A stretch of 64,000 nt of DNA from contig OZ252296.1 of assembly GCA_965250245.1 (NCBI GenBank), positions 62,001-126,000 of the forward strand. Reading direction: 5' to 3'. Under the pieces are notes generated by a model, which saw only the letters and a list, made by a program, of their open reading frames with translations, was not told the origin of the DNA and ran no database searches. Position numbers and translations under genes: made by a program. Within the stretch, counting starts at the first letter, position 1. Each line of letters begins with the position of its first letter. Below, piece by piece: positions 18,166 through 25,516 of the stretch. The stretch comes from JABDIP01 sp965250245. GTDB lineage: Bacteria > Pseudomonadota > Alphaproteobacteria > DSM-16000 > Inquilinaceae.

Positions 18166-20007
18166 GCCCGTACGCCGATCACCCCGGACAGCCCGCAGCC
18201 AACCGGCGATCTTCGCGTCCTGTCATCGCTCGGACCGTATCTGTGGCCGAAGGGCGAGTGGGAGATGCGCATCCGGGTGGTCGTGGCCATCGCCTTCCTG
18301 GTCTCCGCCAAGCTGGCGAATGTCTATGTGCCGATCCTCTACAAGCAGGCGATCGACGCGCTGAACCCGACCGAAAACCTGGCCGTGGCGGTGCCGTTGG
18401 GCATCATCCTGGCCTATGGGCTGGCACGGGTGCTGAGCCTGGCCTTCGCCGAGCTGCGCGACGCGGTGTTCGCCAAGGTGGCGCAGCGGGCGATCCGCAA
18501 GGTCGCGCTGTCGATCTTCCGGCACCTGCACGCGCTGTCGCTGCGCTTCCACCTGGAACGCCAGACCGGCGGGCTGAACCGGGCCATCGAGCGCGGCACC
18601 AAGGGCATCGAGACCCTGCTGTCCTTCATGCTGTTCAACATCCTGCCGACGCTGCTGGAGATCACCCTGGTGGCGGTGATCCTGTGGCAGCTGTTCGACA
18701 TCTGGTTCTCGCTGGTCACCCTGGTCACCGTCATCCTCTATATCGGCTTCACCATGTGGGTGACGGAATGGCGGCTGAAGTTCAGGCGCCAGATGAACCT
18801 GAATGACCAGGAGGCCAACACAAAGGCGATCGACAGCCTGCTGAACTTCGAGACTGTGAAGTATTTCGGCAACGAGGCGCACGAGGCGCGGCGTTTCGAC
18901 AGCGCCCTGGTGGAATACGAGACGGCGGCGGTGAAGAGCCGGTCGTCGCTGTCGCTGCTCAACATCGGCCAGGCGGTCATCATCTCGGTCGGCCTGACCG
19001 GGGTCATGTTCATGGCCGGGCGCGGCATCGTTGCCGGCCAGATGACCATCGGCGATTTCGTGCTGGTGAACACCTATCTGATGCAGCTCTACCAGCCGCT
19101 CAACTTCTTCGGCTTCGTCTACCGCGAGATCAAGCAGAGCCTGGCGGATATGGAGCAGATGTTCGACCTGCTGGGCGTCTCCGCCGAAGTCCAGGACGCA
19201 CCGGGCGCGCCGCCGCTGGACGTGAATGGCGGAGCGGTCGCATTCGAGGAGGTGCATTTTGGCTATGATTCGAGGCGTCCGATCCTCAAGGGCGTCTCCT
19301 TCGAGGTGCCGCCGGGCAAGACCGTCGCCATCGTCGGACCGACCGGGGCCGGCAAGTCGACCATCAGCCGGCTGCTGTTCCGCTTCTACAACGCCAATGA
19401 AGGCCGGGTGACGATCGACGGCCAGGACGTGACCGAGGTGACCCAGGCCAGCCTGCGCGCCACCATCGGAATCGTTCCCCAGGACACCGTGCTGTTCAAC
19501 GACACCATCTACTACAACATCTCGTATGGCCGCCCCGGGGCCTCGCCGGCGGAGATCGAGGAGGCGGCGCGGCTGGCCCGGATCCACGATTTCGTCATGG
19601 GCCTGCCGGACGGCTACGAGACCCGGGTCGGCGAGCGCGGGCTGAAGCTCTCCGGCGGCGAGAAGCAGCGGGTGGCGATCGCCCGCACGATCCTGAAGCA
19701 GCCCGCGATCCTGCTGTTCGACGAGGCGACCTCGGCGCTCGACACCCACACAGAGCGCGAGATCCAGGCCAATCTGCGCGAGGTCAGCACCGGCCGCACG
19801 ACCCTGGTCATCGCCCACCGCCTGTCCACGGTGATCGACGCCGACGAGATCATCGTGCTGGAGGAGGGCCGCATCGCCGAACGCGGCCGCCACGCCGACC
19901 TGCTGGCCCGCGACGGCGCCTATGCCGCCCTGTGGCGCCGCCAGCAGGAGGCGGCGGAGCGCGGGGTGGCGGCCGTGGCTGTGGCGCCGGCTATCGAACC
20001 GACCTGA
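18163..20007 (+). CDS. Atm1/HMT1-type ABC exporter, fused permease-ATPase
   Basis: A 614-residue half-transporter. Six transmembrane helices occupy about residues 35-330, and the ATPase domain covers about 360-595. The ATPase has Walker A GPTGAGKS, Q-loop VPQDTVLF, signature LSGGEKQR, Walker B AILLFDEATSALD and switch His in VIAHRLST. The membrane part carries the Atm1 marks 'LRFHLERQTGGLNRAIERG' and 'LLNFETVKYFGNE', conserved between mitochondrial Atm1, ABCB6/HMT1 and bacterial homologs. These export glutathione persulfide or glutathione-metal conjugates and affect iron-sulfur and metal homeostasis. It would work as a homodimer in the inner membrane. It lies after the DUF3137 array and before meaB, with no obvious functional tie. 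Confidence 0.93.
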   Translation: MARTPITPDSPQPTGDLRVLSSLGPYLWPKGEWEMRIRVVVAIAFLVSAKLANVYVPILYKQAIDALNPTENLAVAVPLGIILAYGLARVLSLAFAELRDAVFAKVAQRAIRKVALSIFRHLHALSLRFHLERQTGGLNRAIERGTKGIETLLSFMLFNILPTLLEITLVAVILWQLFDIWFSLVTLVTVILYIGFTMWVTEWRLKFRRQMNLNDQEANTKAIDSLLNFETVKYFGNEAHEARRFDSALVEYETAAVKSRSSLSLLNIGQAVIISVGLTGVMFMAGRGIVAGQMTIGDFVLVNTYLMQLYQPLNFFGFVYREIKQSLADMEQMFDLLGVSAEVQDAPGAPPLDVNGGAVAFEEVHFGYDSRRPILKGVSFEVPPGKTVAIVGPTGAGKSTISRLLFRFYNANEGRVTIDGQDVTEVTQASLRATIGIVPQDTVLFNDTIYYNISYGRPGASPAEIEEAARLARIHDFVMGLPDGYETRVGERGLKLSGGEKQRVAIARTILKQPAILLFDEATSALDTHTEREIQANLREVSTGRTTLVIAHRLSTVIDADEIIVLEEGRIAERGRHADLLARDGAYAALWRRQQEAAERGVAAVAVAPAIEPT

Positions 20008-20033
20008 CAGCGCCGGCGGCCAGCCTGGCGCTG

Positions 20034-20153
20034 CCCTCGCCCGGCTCGCTTTCGCTCGCCACCCTCTCCCAGGGGGAGAGGGTTGCCGAAGCCGCCGCTG
20101 AAACCCTCTCCCGCTGGGAGTGGGTGGGCTGCCGCAGGCAGACCGGGTGAGGG
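20034..20153. repeat. Intergenic palindromic element (CCCTCTCCC/GGGAGAGGG type)
   Basis: About 120 bases between two genes carry nested inverted repeats. The outer ends are CCCTCGCCCGG (20034-20044) and CCGGGTGAGGG (20143-20153). Inside is a tight hairpin, CCCTCTCCC AGG GGGAGAGGG, at 20062-20082, and a second CCCTCTCCC block starts at 20104. From memory this layout is a widespread proteobacterial intergenic repeat. It has no coding capacity and may form RNA hairpins at the end of the exporter transcript. Confidence 0.7.
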
Positions 20154-20203
20154 CAGGGCCGGTTTGCACCCTCCGCGCACCTTGCCCTTGCTGCGCACCG
20201 CTG

Positions 20204-20218
20204 TAGGCTGCCGCCATG
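20204..20218 (+). promoter_or_regulatory. Putative leaderless start for meaB
   Basis: TAGGCT (20204-20209), then six bases and ATG at 20216, with no Shine-Dalgarno sequence. It is identical in geometry to the sites at 17034 and 18151. Confidence 0.4.
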
Positions 20219-21220
20219 TCCAAAGCGGCCGAATCGAAGGAACAGCGTGCCCTTGCGGAGCAGGTGCTGTCCGGCGACCGCCGTGCCCTCGCGCGGGCGA
20301 TCACGCTGATCGAATCGACCCGGACAGACCATCGGCGCGCCGCCGAGGCGCTGCTGGAGCATCTGGTGCCGAAGGCCGGGAATTCGGTCCGGCTCGGCAT
20401 CTCCGGCGTGCCGGGCGTGGGCAAATCCACCTTCATCGAGGTGTTCGGGCTGGATGCCATCGACCGTGGCCATCGGGTCGCGGTGCTGGCGGTCGACCCC
20501 TCCTCGAAACGCTCCGGCGGCTCGATCCTGGGCGACAAGACCCGCATGGAGATGCTGGCGCGGAACGAGGCGGCCTTCATCCGGCCGTCGCCGACCGGCG
20601 GCACGCTGGGCGGCGTCGCGCGACGGACGCGGGAGGCGATGCTGGCCTGTGAGGCCGCCGGGTTCGACGTCGTGATCGTTGAGACGGTCGGCGTCGGCCA
20701 GTCGGAGGCCGCCGTCGCCGACATGGTCGATTTGTTCATGCTGCTGCTGTTGCCCGGCGCCGGCGACGAGCTGCAGGGCATCAAGCGCGGCATCGTCGAG
20801 CTGGCCGACCTGGTGGTGGTGAACAAGTCGGATGGCGACCTGGTCGCCGCCGCCAACCACGCGGCGGCGGAGTATCGCCACGCGCTGACCCTGCTGCGAC
20901 CGCCGGTCGAGGGCTGGCATGTGCCTGTACTGCAGGTCTCCGCCGCCGAGAAGCGCGGCATCGACGATGTCTGGCGGGCGGTCGGCGACTATCGCGACGC
21001 GATGACCAAGTCCGGTGCCTGGGCCAACCGCCGCTCCCGGCAGGCCACGAGCTGGATGTGGGGCGAGATCGAGGAGGGGCTCGCGGAACGGTTCCGCGAC
21101 GATCCTTCTGTCCGGTCAGCGTTGGCGGGGCTGGAGAAAAAGGTGGCGGACGGCAAGCTTACGCCGACCGCGGCGGCTCAGGACCTTCTCGGGCGGTTCC
21201 TGAAGGGCGGGAAGGGCTGA
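20216..21220 (+). CDS. meaB: Methylmalonyl-CoA mutase chaperone GTPase MeaB
   Basis: A 334-residue G3E-class GTPase that gates adenosylcobalamin loading and protects methylmalonyl-CoA mutase (1405-3558) from inactivation. Visible motifs are Walker A GVPGVGKST (residues 64-72), the family motif DPSSKRSGGSILGDKTRM (about 95-112), the Walker B-like VIVETVGVGQSE and the base-recognition NKSD. The C-terminal helices form the dimer arm. Length and motif order match MeaB/ArgK throughout. The ATG follows a leaderless-type -10 element. Confidence 0.95.
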   Translation: MSKAAESKEQRALAEQVLSGDRRALARAITLIESTRTDHRRAAEALLEHLVPKAGNSVRLGISGVPGVGKSTFIEVFGLDAIDRGHRVAVLAVDPSSKRSGGSILGDKTRMEMLARNEAAFIRPSPTGGTLGGVARRTREAMLACEAAGFDVVIVETVGVGQSEAAVADMVDLFMLLLLPGAGDELQGIKRGIVELADLVVVNKSDGDLVAAANHAAAEYRHALTLLRPPVEGWHVPVLQVSAAEKRGIDDVWRAVGDYRDAMTKSGAWANRRSRQATSWMWGEIEEGLAERFRDDPSVRSALAGLEKKVADGKLTPTAAAQDLLGRFLKGGKG

Positions 21221-21237
21221 CCCTCACATCATTCACG

Positions 21238-21270
21238 GCGTCGTCCCCGGATCAAGTCCGGGGACGACGC
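21238..21270. repeat. Perfect palindrome between convergent genes
   Basis: Arms GCGTCGTCCCCGGA (21238-21251) and its exact reverse complement (21257-21270) flank a 5-base loop, TCAAG. It lies between the converging meaB and sulfotransferase-like genes and could end transcription in either direction, although there is no T-tract. From memory, very similar GTCGTCCCCGG...CCGGGGACGAC palindromes are dispersed in many alphaproteobacterial genomes. Confidence 0.7.
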
Positions 21271-21285
21271 AGGGGAGATCAAGGG

Positions 21286-22020
21286 CTAGCCCAGATGCTG
21301 GGCCAATAGGTCCTCGTAAAGCGGCCGGCTCCGGTCGGCCAGATCCTCGAGGTCCGGTGACAGGTCGGGCGCGTCCGCCTCCGGCTGCTGGAAGCCGCTG
21401 GAACGCTCCACGGCGTGGTACCAGTACTTCGCCCAGATGCCGTCGGTCGGGCGGGGGCCGGCCGGCCAGGCCAGCATGCGGTCGTCGAAATCCAGGCCCA
21501 GGACAGCGCAGAGGCGGCCGAGCACGCCGGCCGGGTCGGCCAGCACGCGGGCGGCATCGATGACCGGCGGCGTCTTGCCGGTCAGGCGGTGCACGGTTTC
21601 GAACAGGGCGCGCTGCCGTTCGATGCCGATATCTTCGGCGGTGGCCGTGCCGCGCTTCCTGGCATAGGAGGCGATGACGGCGCGCGGGTCTCGGATCAGG
21701 AAGACGTTGGCGAGGCCGGCCAGCCAGTCCTCGTCCATGCCCGGCAGCATATGGTGGGTCATGTGCTTCTGGTAGAAGACCGGCTTGCCGCCGGGGACCG
21801 GGCCGGTGAGCTGGTCGACCACCCGGCGCCAATCGGTCTCGTAGGCGGAGACGATCTCGTCGCGGCCCGGATGGTCGGAGCCGGTGGTGGCCAGGTAATG
21901 GGCGTAGAAAGGCTCGTCGATCACGGCCGTGTCGGGCCGGTTCTCCCAGGCCCGCATCATGGCGGTGGAGATGTTGCGCGGCCCCGACCACATGGCGATG
22001 CGCAAAGGGGCGTCGGTCAT
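21286..22020 (-). CDS. Sulfotransferase-like protein
   Basis: A 244-residue protein of the P-loop sulfotransferase superfamily. The N-terminal strand-loop 'RIAMWSGPRNISTAMM' corresponds to the PAPS 5'-phosphosulfate loop, with Arg/Ser/Thr in place. 'VFLIRDPRAVIASYARKR' (about residues 110-127) matches the 3'-phosphate-binding block containing the conserved Arg and Ser. The ATG at 22018-22020 overlaps the stop of the aminotransferase gene (ATGA), so the two are translated together. Similar proteins are often encoded next to class IV aminotransferases, but no substrate is established, and a true sulfotransferase activity is an inference from the loop motifs. Confidence 0.8.
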   Translation of the reverse strand: MTDAPLRIAMWSGPRNISTAMMRAWENRPDTAVIDEPFYAHYLATTGSDHPGRDEIVSAYETDWRRVVDQLTGPVPGGKPVFYQKHMTHHMLPGMDEDWLAGLANVFLIRDPRAVIASYARKRGTATAEDIGIERQRALFETVHRLTGKTPPVIDAARVLADPAGVLGRLCAVLGLDFDDRMLAWPAGPRPTDGIWAKYWYHAVERSSGFQQPEADAPDLSPDLEDLADRSRPLYEDLLAQHLG

Positions 22021-22934
22021 GCCGGCGGGCACTCTTCGTCCAGCAGCGCCCGGTAGTGCCCGGCCAGGCGGGCCACCATTGGGCCGGGCTCGCCGGAGCC
22101 GATCGTCCGCCCGTCGACCTGGGTGACCGGCACGACGCCCGCGAAGGTGCCGGTGACGAAGGCCTCTTCGGCGCTATAGACCTGGGTCAGCGAGAAGTCC
22201 TTTTCCAAGACCGGGATACCGTGGCGGCGGCAGAGATCGATCACGTTCTGCCGGGTGATGCCGAGCAGGCAGTAGTTCCCGGTGGAGGTCCACACCTCGC
22301 CCTTGCGCACGATGAAGAAATGGGTCGAGTTGCAGGTCGCCACGAAGCCCTGCGGGTCCAGCATCAGCGCCTCGTCGGCACCGGCCTTGGCGGCCTGGAT
22401 GCAGGCGGCGATGCAGTTCAGCTTGCTGTGGGAGTTCCACTTGGGGTCCTGCACATCCGGCGGGCCGCGGCGGATATGGGTGGTGAACAGGCTCAAGCCC
22501 CGTTCGGAGATCGCCGGGTCGGCGGTCTTGTGCTCGGCGATGATCACCACCGTCGGGTCGCCGATGGTGACGCGCGGGTCCTGGTACGGCGTCGCCTTGA
22601 TGCCGCGGGTGACCATCAGCCGGATGTGCACGCCGCCGGTCATGTTGTTCGCCTCGACGCAGCGATGGAGCGCCGCCGTCATCTCCTCCCGGCTCATCCC
22701 GATATCGAGGTCGATCGCCTTGGCGCCCTCGTAGAGCCGGTCGAGATGGGAGTCGAGGAAGGCGAAGGCGCCGTTGTGCAGGCGGATGCCCTCCCAGACC
22801 CCGTCGCCCAGCACGAAACCGCTGTCGAAGACCGAGACGCTGGCCTCCGCGCGCGGGACGAGGTCGCCATTCACCGAGACCAGGATGTCCCGGTTGCGCG
22901 GGTCGTCGAGGTATTCATGGGTGCCGGTGCTCAT
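22017..22934 (-). CDS. Class IV PLP aminotransferase (branched-chain or D-amino-acid type)
   Basis: A 305-residue fold-type IV aminotransferase. Family elements are 'VFDSGFVLGDGVWEGIRL' near residues 35-52, 'HIRLMVTRG', the PLP lysine in 'NSHSKLNCIAACIQA', 'EALMLDPQGFVATCNSTHFFIV', 'GITRQNVIDLC' and 'EAFVTGTFAGVVPVTQVDGR'. The 'GFVATCNSTNxF' type signature is closest to branched-chain and aromatic aminotransferases (IlvE/BCAT), but D-amino-acid transaminases and lyases share the fold, so the substrate is open. ATG 22934 gives the normal length; the frame extends to 23075 without a better start. It is coupled by ATGA to the sulfotransferase-like gene downstream. Confidence 0.85.
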   Translation of the reverse strand: MSTGTHEYLDDPRNRDILVSVNGDLVPRAEASVSVFDSGFVLGDGVWEGIRLHNGAFAFLDSHLDRLYEGAKAIDLDIGMSREEMTAALHRCVEANNMTGGVHIRLMVTRGIKATPYQDPRVTIGDPTVVIIAEHKTADPAISERGLSLFTTHIRRGPPDVQDPKWNSHSKLNCIAACIQAAKAGADEALMLDPQGFVATCNSTHFFIVRKGEVWTSTGNYCLLGITRQNVIDLCRRHGIPVLEKDFSLTQVYSAEEAFVTGTFAGVVPVTQVDGRTIGSGEPGPMVARLAGHYRALLDEECPPA

Positions 22935-23002
22935 CGGGCGCGCCGTCGGATTGCGGGACGCGGGATAGTGCCCGATCGCGGCCGGCGCCGCCAGTTGGAC
23001 GA

Positions 23003-24439
23003 CTAGGTCCGGTAGCGCACCGACGTCATGAGGCCCAGCGCCATGTGATAGAGGTGCTGGCTGTGGAACACCCATTGGCCGGGATTGTCGGCGTCAAAGG
23101 CGATGCGGACCGATTTGTGCGGTGGCACCATCACCGTGTCGCGCAGCGCCCCGCTGAACCGGTCGCCGCGGATCGAGACGACCTGGAACTTGTGGCCGTG
23201 CAGGTGCATCGGGTGCGGCATGGTCGTCAGATTGTTGATGACGATCTCGACCCGCTCGCCCTCCTCGACCCAGAACGGCTGCAGCGGGTCGTAAGCGCGC
23301 ATGTTGACCGACCAGTCATTGCCCTCGTGGCTGCCGGTCAGGTTGTAGGTGTTGGTGCGGTCGGCCGGGCGTTCGGGCAGCGGATTGGCGGCGCGCAGCG
23401 GCCTTTCGACCGGAAGTCCCGGAGTCGGCCGCTCTGCGGTCTCGCTGATCCGGCTCACCGCCGCGCCGTGGGACGCCAGCACGATGCCGGTGCGGGAGAT
23501 GTCGTTCTCACGCTGCGCCAGGATTGGGAAGGCGCCGCCCTCCGACGGCAGCGTGAGCCGGATATCCAGCCGCTGGGCGGTGGCGATCGGAAAGCGCAGC
23601 GCGCGCAGCGGCACGATCGGGCTGCCGTCGACGGCGATCAGCGAGCCCTGGATGCGGCCGAGATCGATCAGGAAGTTGGTCGCCGAGGATGCGTTGATGA
23701 TGCGCAGGCGGATCTGCTGGCCGCGGTCGATGCGATAGACCTGCGGGTCCCACAGGGTCCGGTCATTGGCCAGGTAGGCGTCGAAGCGGACGTCGTGGAA
23801 GTGGAACATCGAGCCGCGTTCGCCGGTGGAGATCGCGGTCTGACCGGCGGTCTCGCCATCCTCGTGGTTGACCGCCATGGGCCGGAAGGCGCCGCGCTTC
23901 AGGTCGTGCAGAATCTCTTCCGGCTCCCGGAAGGTGAAGTCGGACAGCACCAGCACGATGTCCTGCTCGTCAATGCCGCGATCGGCCGGGTCGCGCACGA
24001 TCAGCGGCGCGGAGGTCAGCTTCTGGCGCTGCAGGTCGAACAGCGACGACATCCAATGGGTGCCGCTCTGGCGCAGCGCGAAATCGTATTCATAACTCTC
24101 GCCGGGCGGCAGGGCGGGGCGCGACAGCTCCGGAACGCCGGCCTGGTTGGCCGGCGGCGTCAGCCCGTGCCAGCAGACCAGGGTGTCGGTGGATAGCTGG
24201 TTGTTCAGCCGGACCCGGAATCGGTCGCCCAGTTCCATGGCCAGTCCGTTCTGGCCGTTGGGCTGGCGAATGCAATGGACCGTCGCCGGCCGGCCGTGGA
24301 CCTCGATCACCCGGCTTTGGACCGTCAGTTGCGTCTGGTGGTGAAGGGCCAGCGCATCGCGCGGCATGCCGGCCAGTGCGCCGCAGCCGGCGCTCGCGGC
24401 CGCCAGCTTCAGACACTGGCGGCGGGATAATGTCGTCAT
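23003..24439 (-). CDS. Multicopper-oxidase-fold protein lacking most copper ligands
   Basis: A 478-residue exported cupredoxin-repeat protein. The N-terminus (SRRQCLKLAAASAG) is a twin-arginine-type signal. ATG 24439 has GGGGGAG upstream. Domains follow the three-domain CopA/laccase plan, but the four ligand motifs are eroded. Motif 1 HWHG is CWHG (C89, W90, H91). Motif 2 HxH is replaced by MSSL (130-133). Motif 3 HxxHxH is intact (H409, H412, H414). In motif 4 the type 1 Cys is Ser460 and the following His is Gln461 (HSQHLYHM, 459-466). By hand alignment no complete type 1 site or trinuclear cluster remains. It may be a structural homolog, as FtsP/SufI is, or bind copper differently. Confidence 0.85.
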   Translation of the reverse strand: MTTLSRRQCLKLAAASAGCGALAGMPRDALALHHQTQLTVQSRVIEVHGRPATVHCIRQPNGQNGLAMELGDRFRVRLNNQLSTDTLVCWHGLTPPANQAGVPELSRPALPPGESYEYDFALRQSGTHWMSSLFDLQRQKLTSAPLIVRDPADRGIDEQDIVLVLSDFTFREPEEILHDLKRGAFRPMAVNHEDGETAGQTAISTGERGSMFHFHDVRFDAYLANDRTLWDPQVYRIDRGQQIRLRIINASSATNFLIDLGRIQGSLIAVDGSPIVPLRALRFPIATAQRLDIRLTLPSEGGAFPILAQRENDISRTGIVLASHGAAVSRISETAERPTPGLPVERPLRAANPLPERPADRTNTYNLTGSHEGNDWSVNMRAYDPLQPFWVEEGERVEIVINNLTTMPHPMHLHGHKFQVVSIRGDRFSGALRDTVMVPPHKSVRIAFDADNPGQWVFHSQHLYHMALGLMTSVRYRT

Positions 24440-24631
24440 CCGCCGCTCTCCCCCAAGACCAGGCGCAGGACATAAAATTGCATTCGGATACTGGGACAGA
24501 GACATTAATGAACTCTGTATAAATAGTATTTCTCATTCCTTACTCGCGTCTGCGCAATGATCCGACAATCGTAGGCAGCGCCGCCCGCCTTCCGTAGTCT
24601 GAGCGCGGCAAACCGGCTAGGGGAGGGACCA
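24440..24631. promoter_or_regulatory. Divergent promoter region, AT-rich core
   Basis: This 192-base gap separates the minus-strand cupredoxin gene from the plus-strand SDR gene. Bases about 24505-24540 are AT-rich and contain TATAAAT (24518-24524) on the plus strand, a plausible -10 element. I could not pair it with a good -35. The SDR ribosome site GGGGAGGGA lies just before GTG 24632. Confidence 0.4.
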
Positions 24632-25411
24632 GTGAGGCTGAAGGACAAGGTGGCCATCGTGACCGGTGGCAGCCGCGGCATCGGGCGGGCGATCTGCGAG
24701 CGGCTGGCGGCCGAGGGTGCCGTGGCCGTCGTCGCCGACATCGACGGCGCGGAGGCGGAGCGCACCGCCTCCGAGATCAGCGCCGGTGGCGGCAAGGCCC
24801 TCGGCGTCGCCCTGGACGTGACCAAGCAGGCCGACATCGAGGCCCTGGTCGAAACCGTCGTGGCGCGGGCCGGCCGCATCGACGTGCTGGTCAACAATGC
24901 CGGCGTGTTCGACCTGTCCCCGCTGCTGGAGCAGACCCGGGAGAGCTGGGACCGCATCCACGACGTCAATGTGAAAGGCCTGTTCTTCGTGATGCAGGCC
25001 GCTGCCCGCCAGATGGTGGCGCAGGGCGAGGGAGGGCGGATCATCAACCTGGCCTCCCAGGCCGGCCGGCGCGGCGAGGCGCTGGTGGCGAATTACTGCG
25101 CGTCCAAGGCCGCCGTCATCAGCATCACCCAATCGGCCGCCCTGGCGCTGACCGAGCACGCCATCACCGTCAACGCCATTGCCCCGGGCATCATCGAGAC
25201 GCCGATGTGGGCGGTGGTCGACGGGCTGTTCGCGAAGTATCAGGGGCTGCCGCCGGGCGAGCCCAAGCGCCGCGCCGTCGACGCCATTCCCGCCGGCCGC
25301 ATCGGGGAGCCGGAGGACGTGGCGGCGGCGATCGCCTTCCTGGCCTCGGACGATGCCGCCTATATCACCGCGCAGACCCTGAACGTCGACGGCGGCAATG
25401 TCATGAGCTGA
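24632..25411 (+). CDS. Short-chain dehydrogenase, sorbitol dehydrogenase-like
   Basis: A 259-residue NAD(P)-dependent short-chain dehydrogenase. It shows the glycine-rich TGGSRGIG (residues 11-18), Asp41 in 'VVADID' favouring NAD, NNAG at about 88, catalytic Ser in 'NLASQAG', and the YxxxK pair in 'NYCASKAAV'. The substrate loop 'GIIETPMWAVVDGLFAKYQGLPPGEPKRR' and the C-terminal 'YITAQTLNVDGGNVMS' closely resemble bacterial sorbitol (L-iditol 2-) dehydrogenase SmoS, as I remember it. The start is GTG with GGGGAGGGA upstream. It lies 2 kb from the polyol transporter locus, on the opposite strand to the transporter, separated from it by the DUF3179 gene and another SDR. Confidence 0.85.
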   Translation: MRLKDKVAIVTGGSRGIGRAICERLAAEGAVAVVADIDGAEAERTASEISAGGGKALGVALDVTKQADIEALVETVVARAGRIDVLVNNAGVFDLSPLLEQTRESWDRIHDVNVKGLFFVMQAAARQMVAQGEGGRIINLASQAGRRGEALVANYCASKAAVISITQSAALALTEHAITVNAIAPGIIETPMWAVVDGLFAKYQGLPPGEPKRRAVDAIPAGRIGEPEDVAAAIAFLASDDAAYITAQTLNVDGGNVMS

Positions 25412-25516
25412 GCCGGCCGGCGGATCACCCGGCATCACGTTGCGGTGTGACCGGCTATCGCCGACCTGCGGAGCGGACTATGTGCTGATCAGTGCTCCGC
25501 CGCCCGCGAGGTTCCG

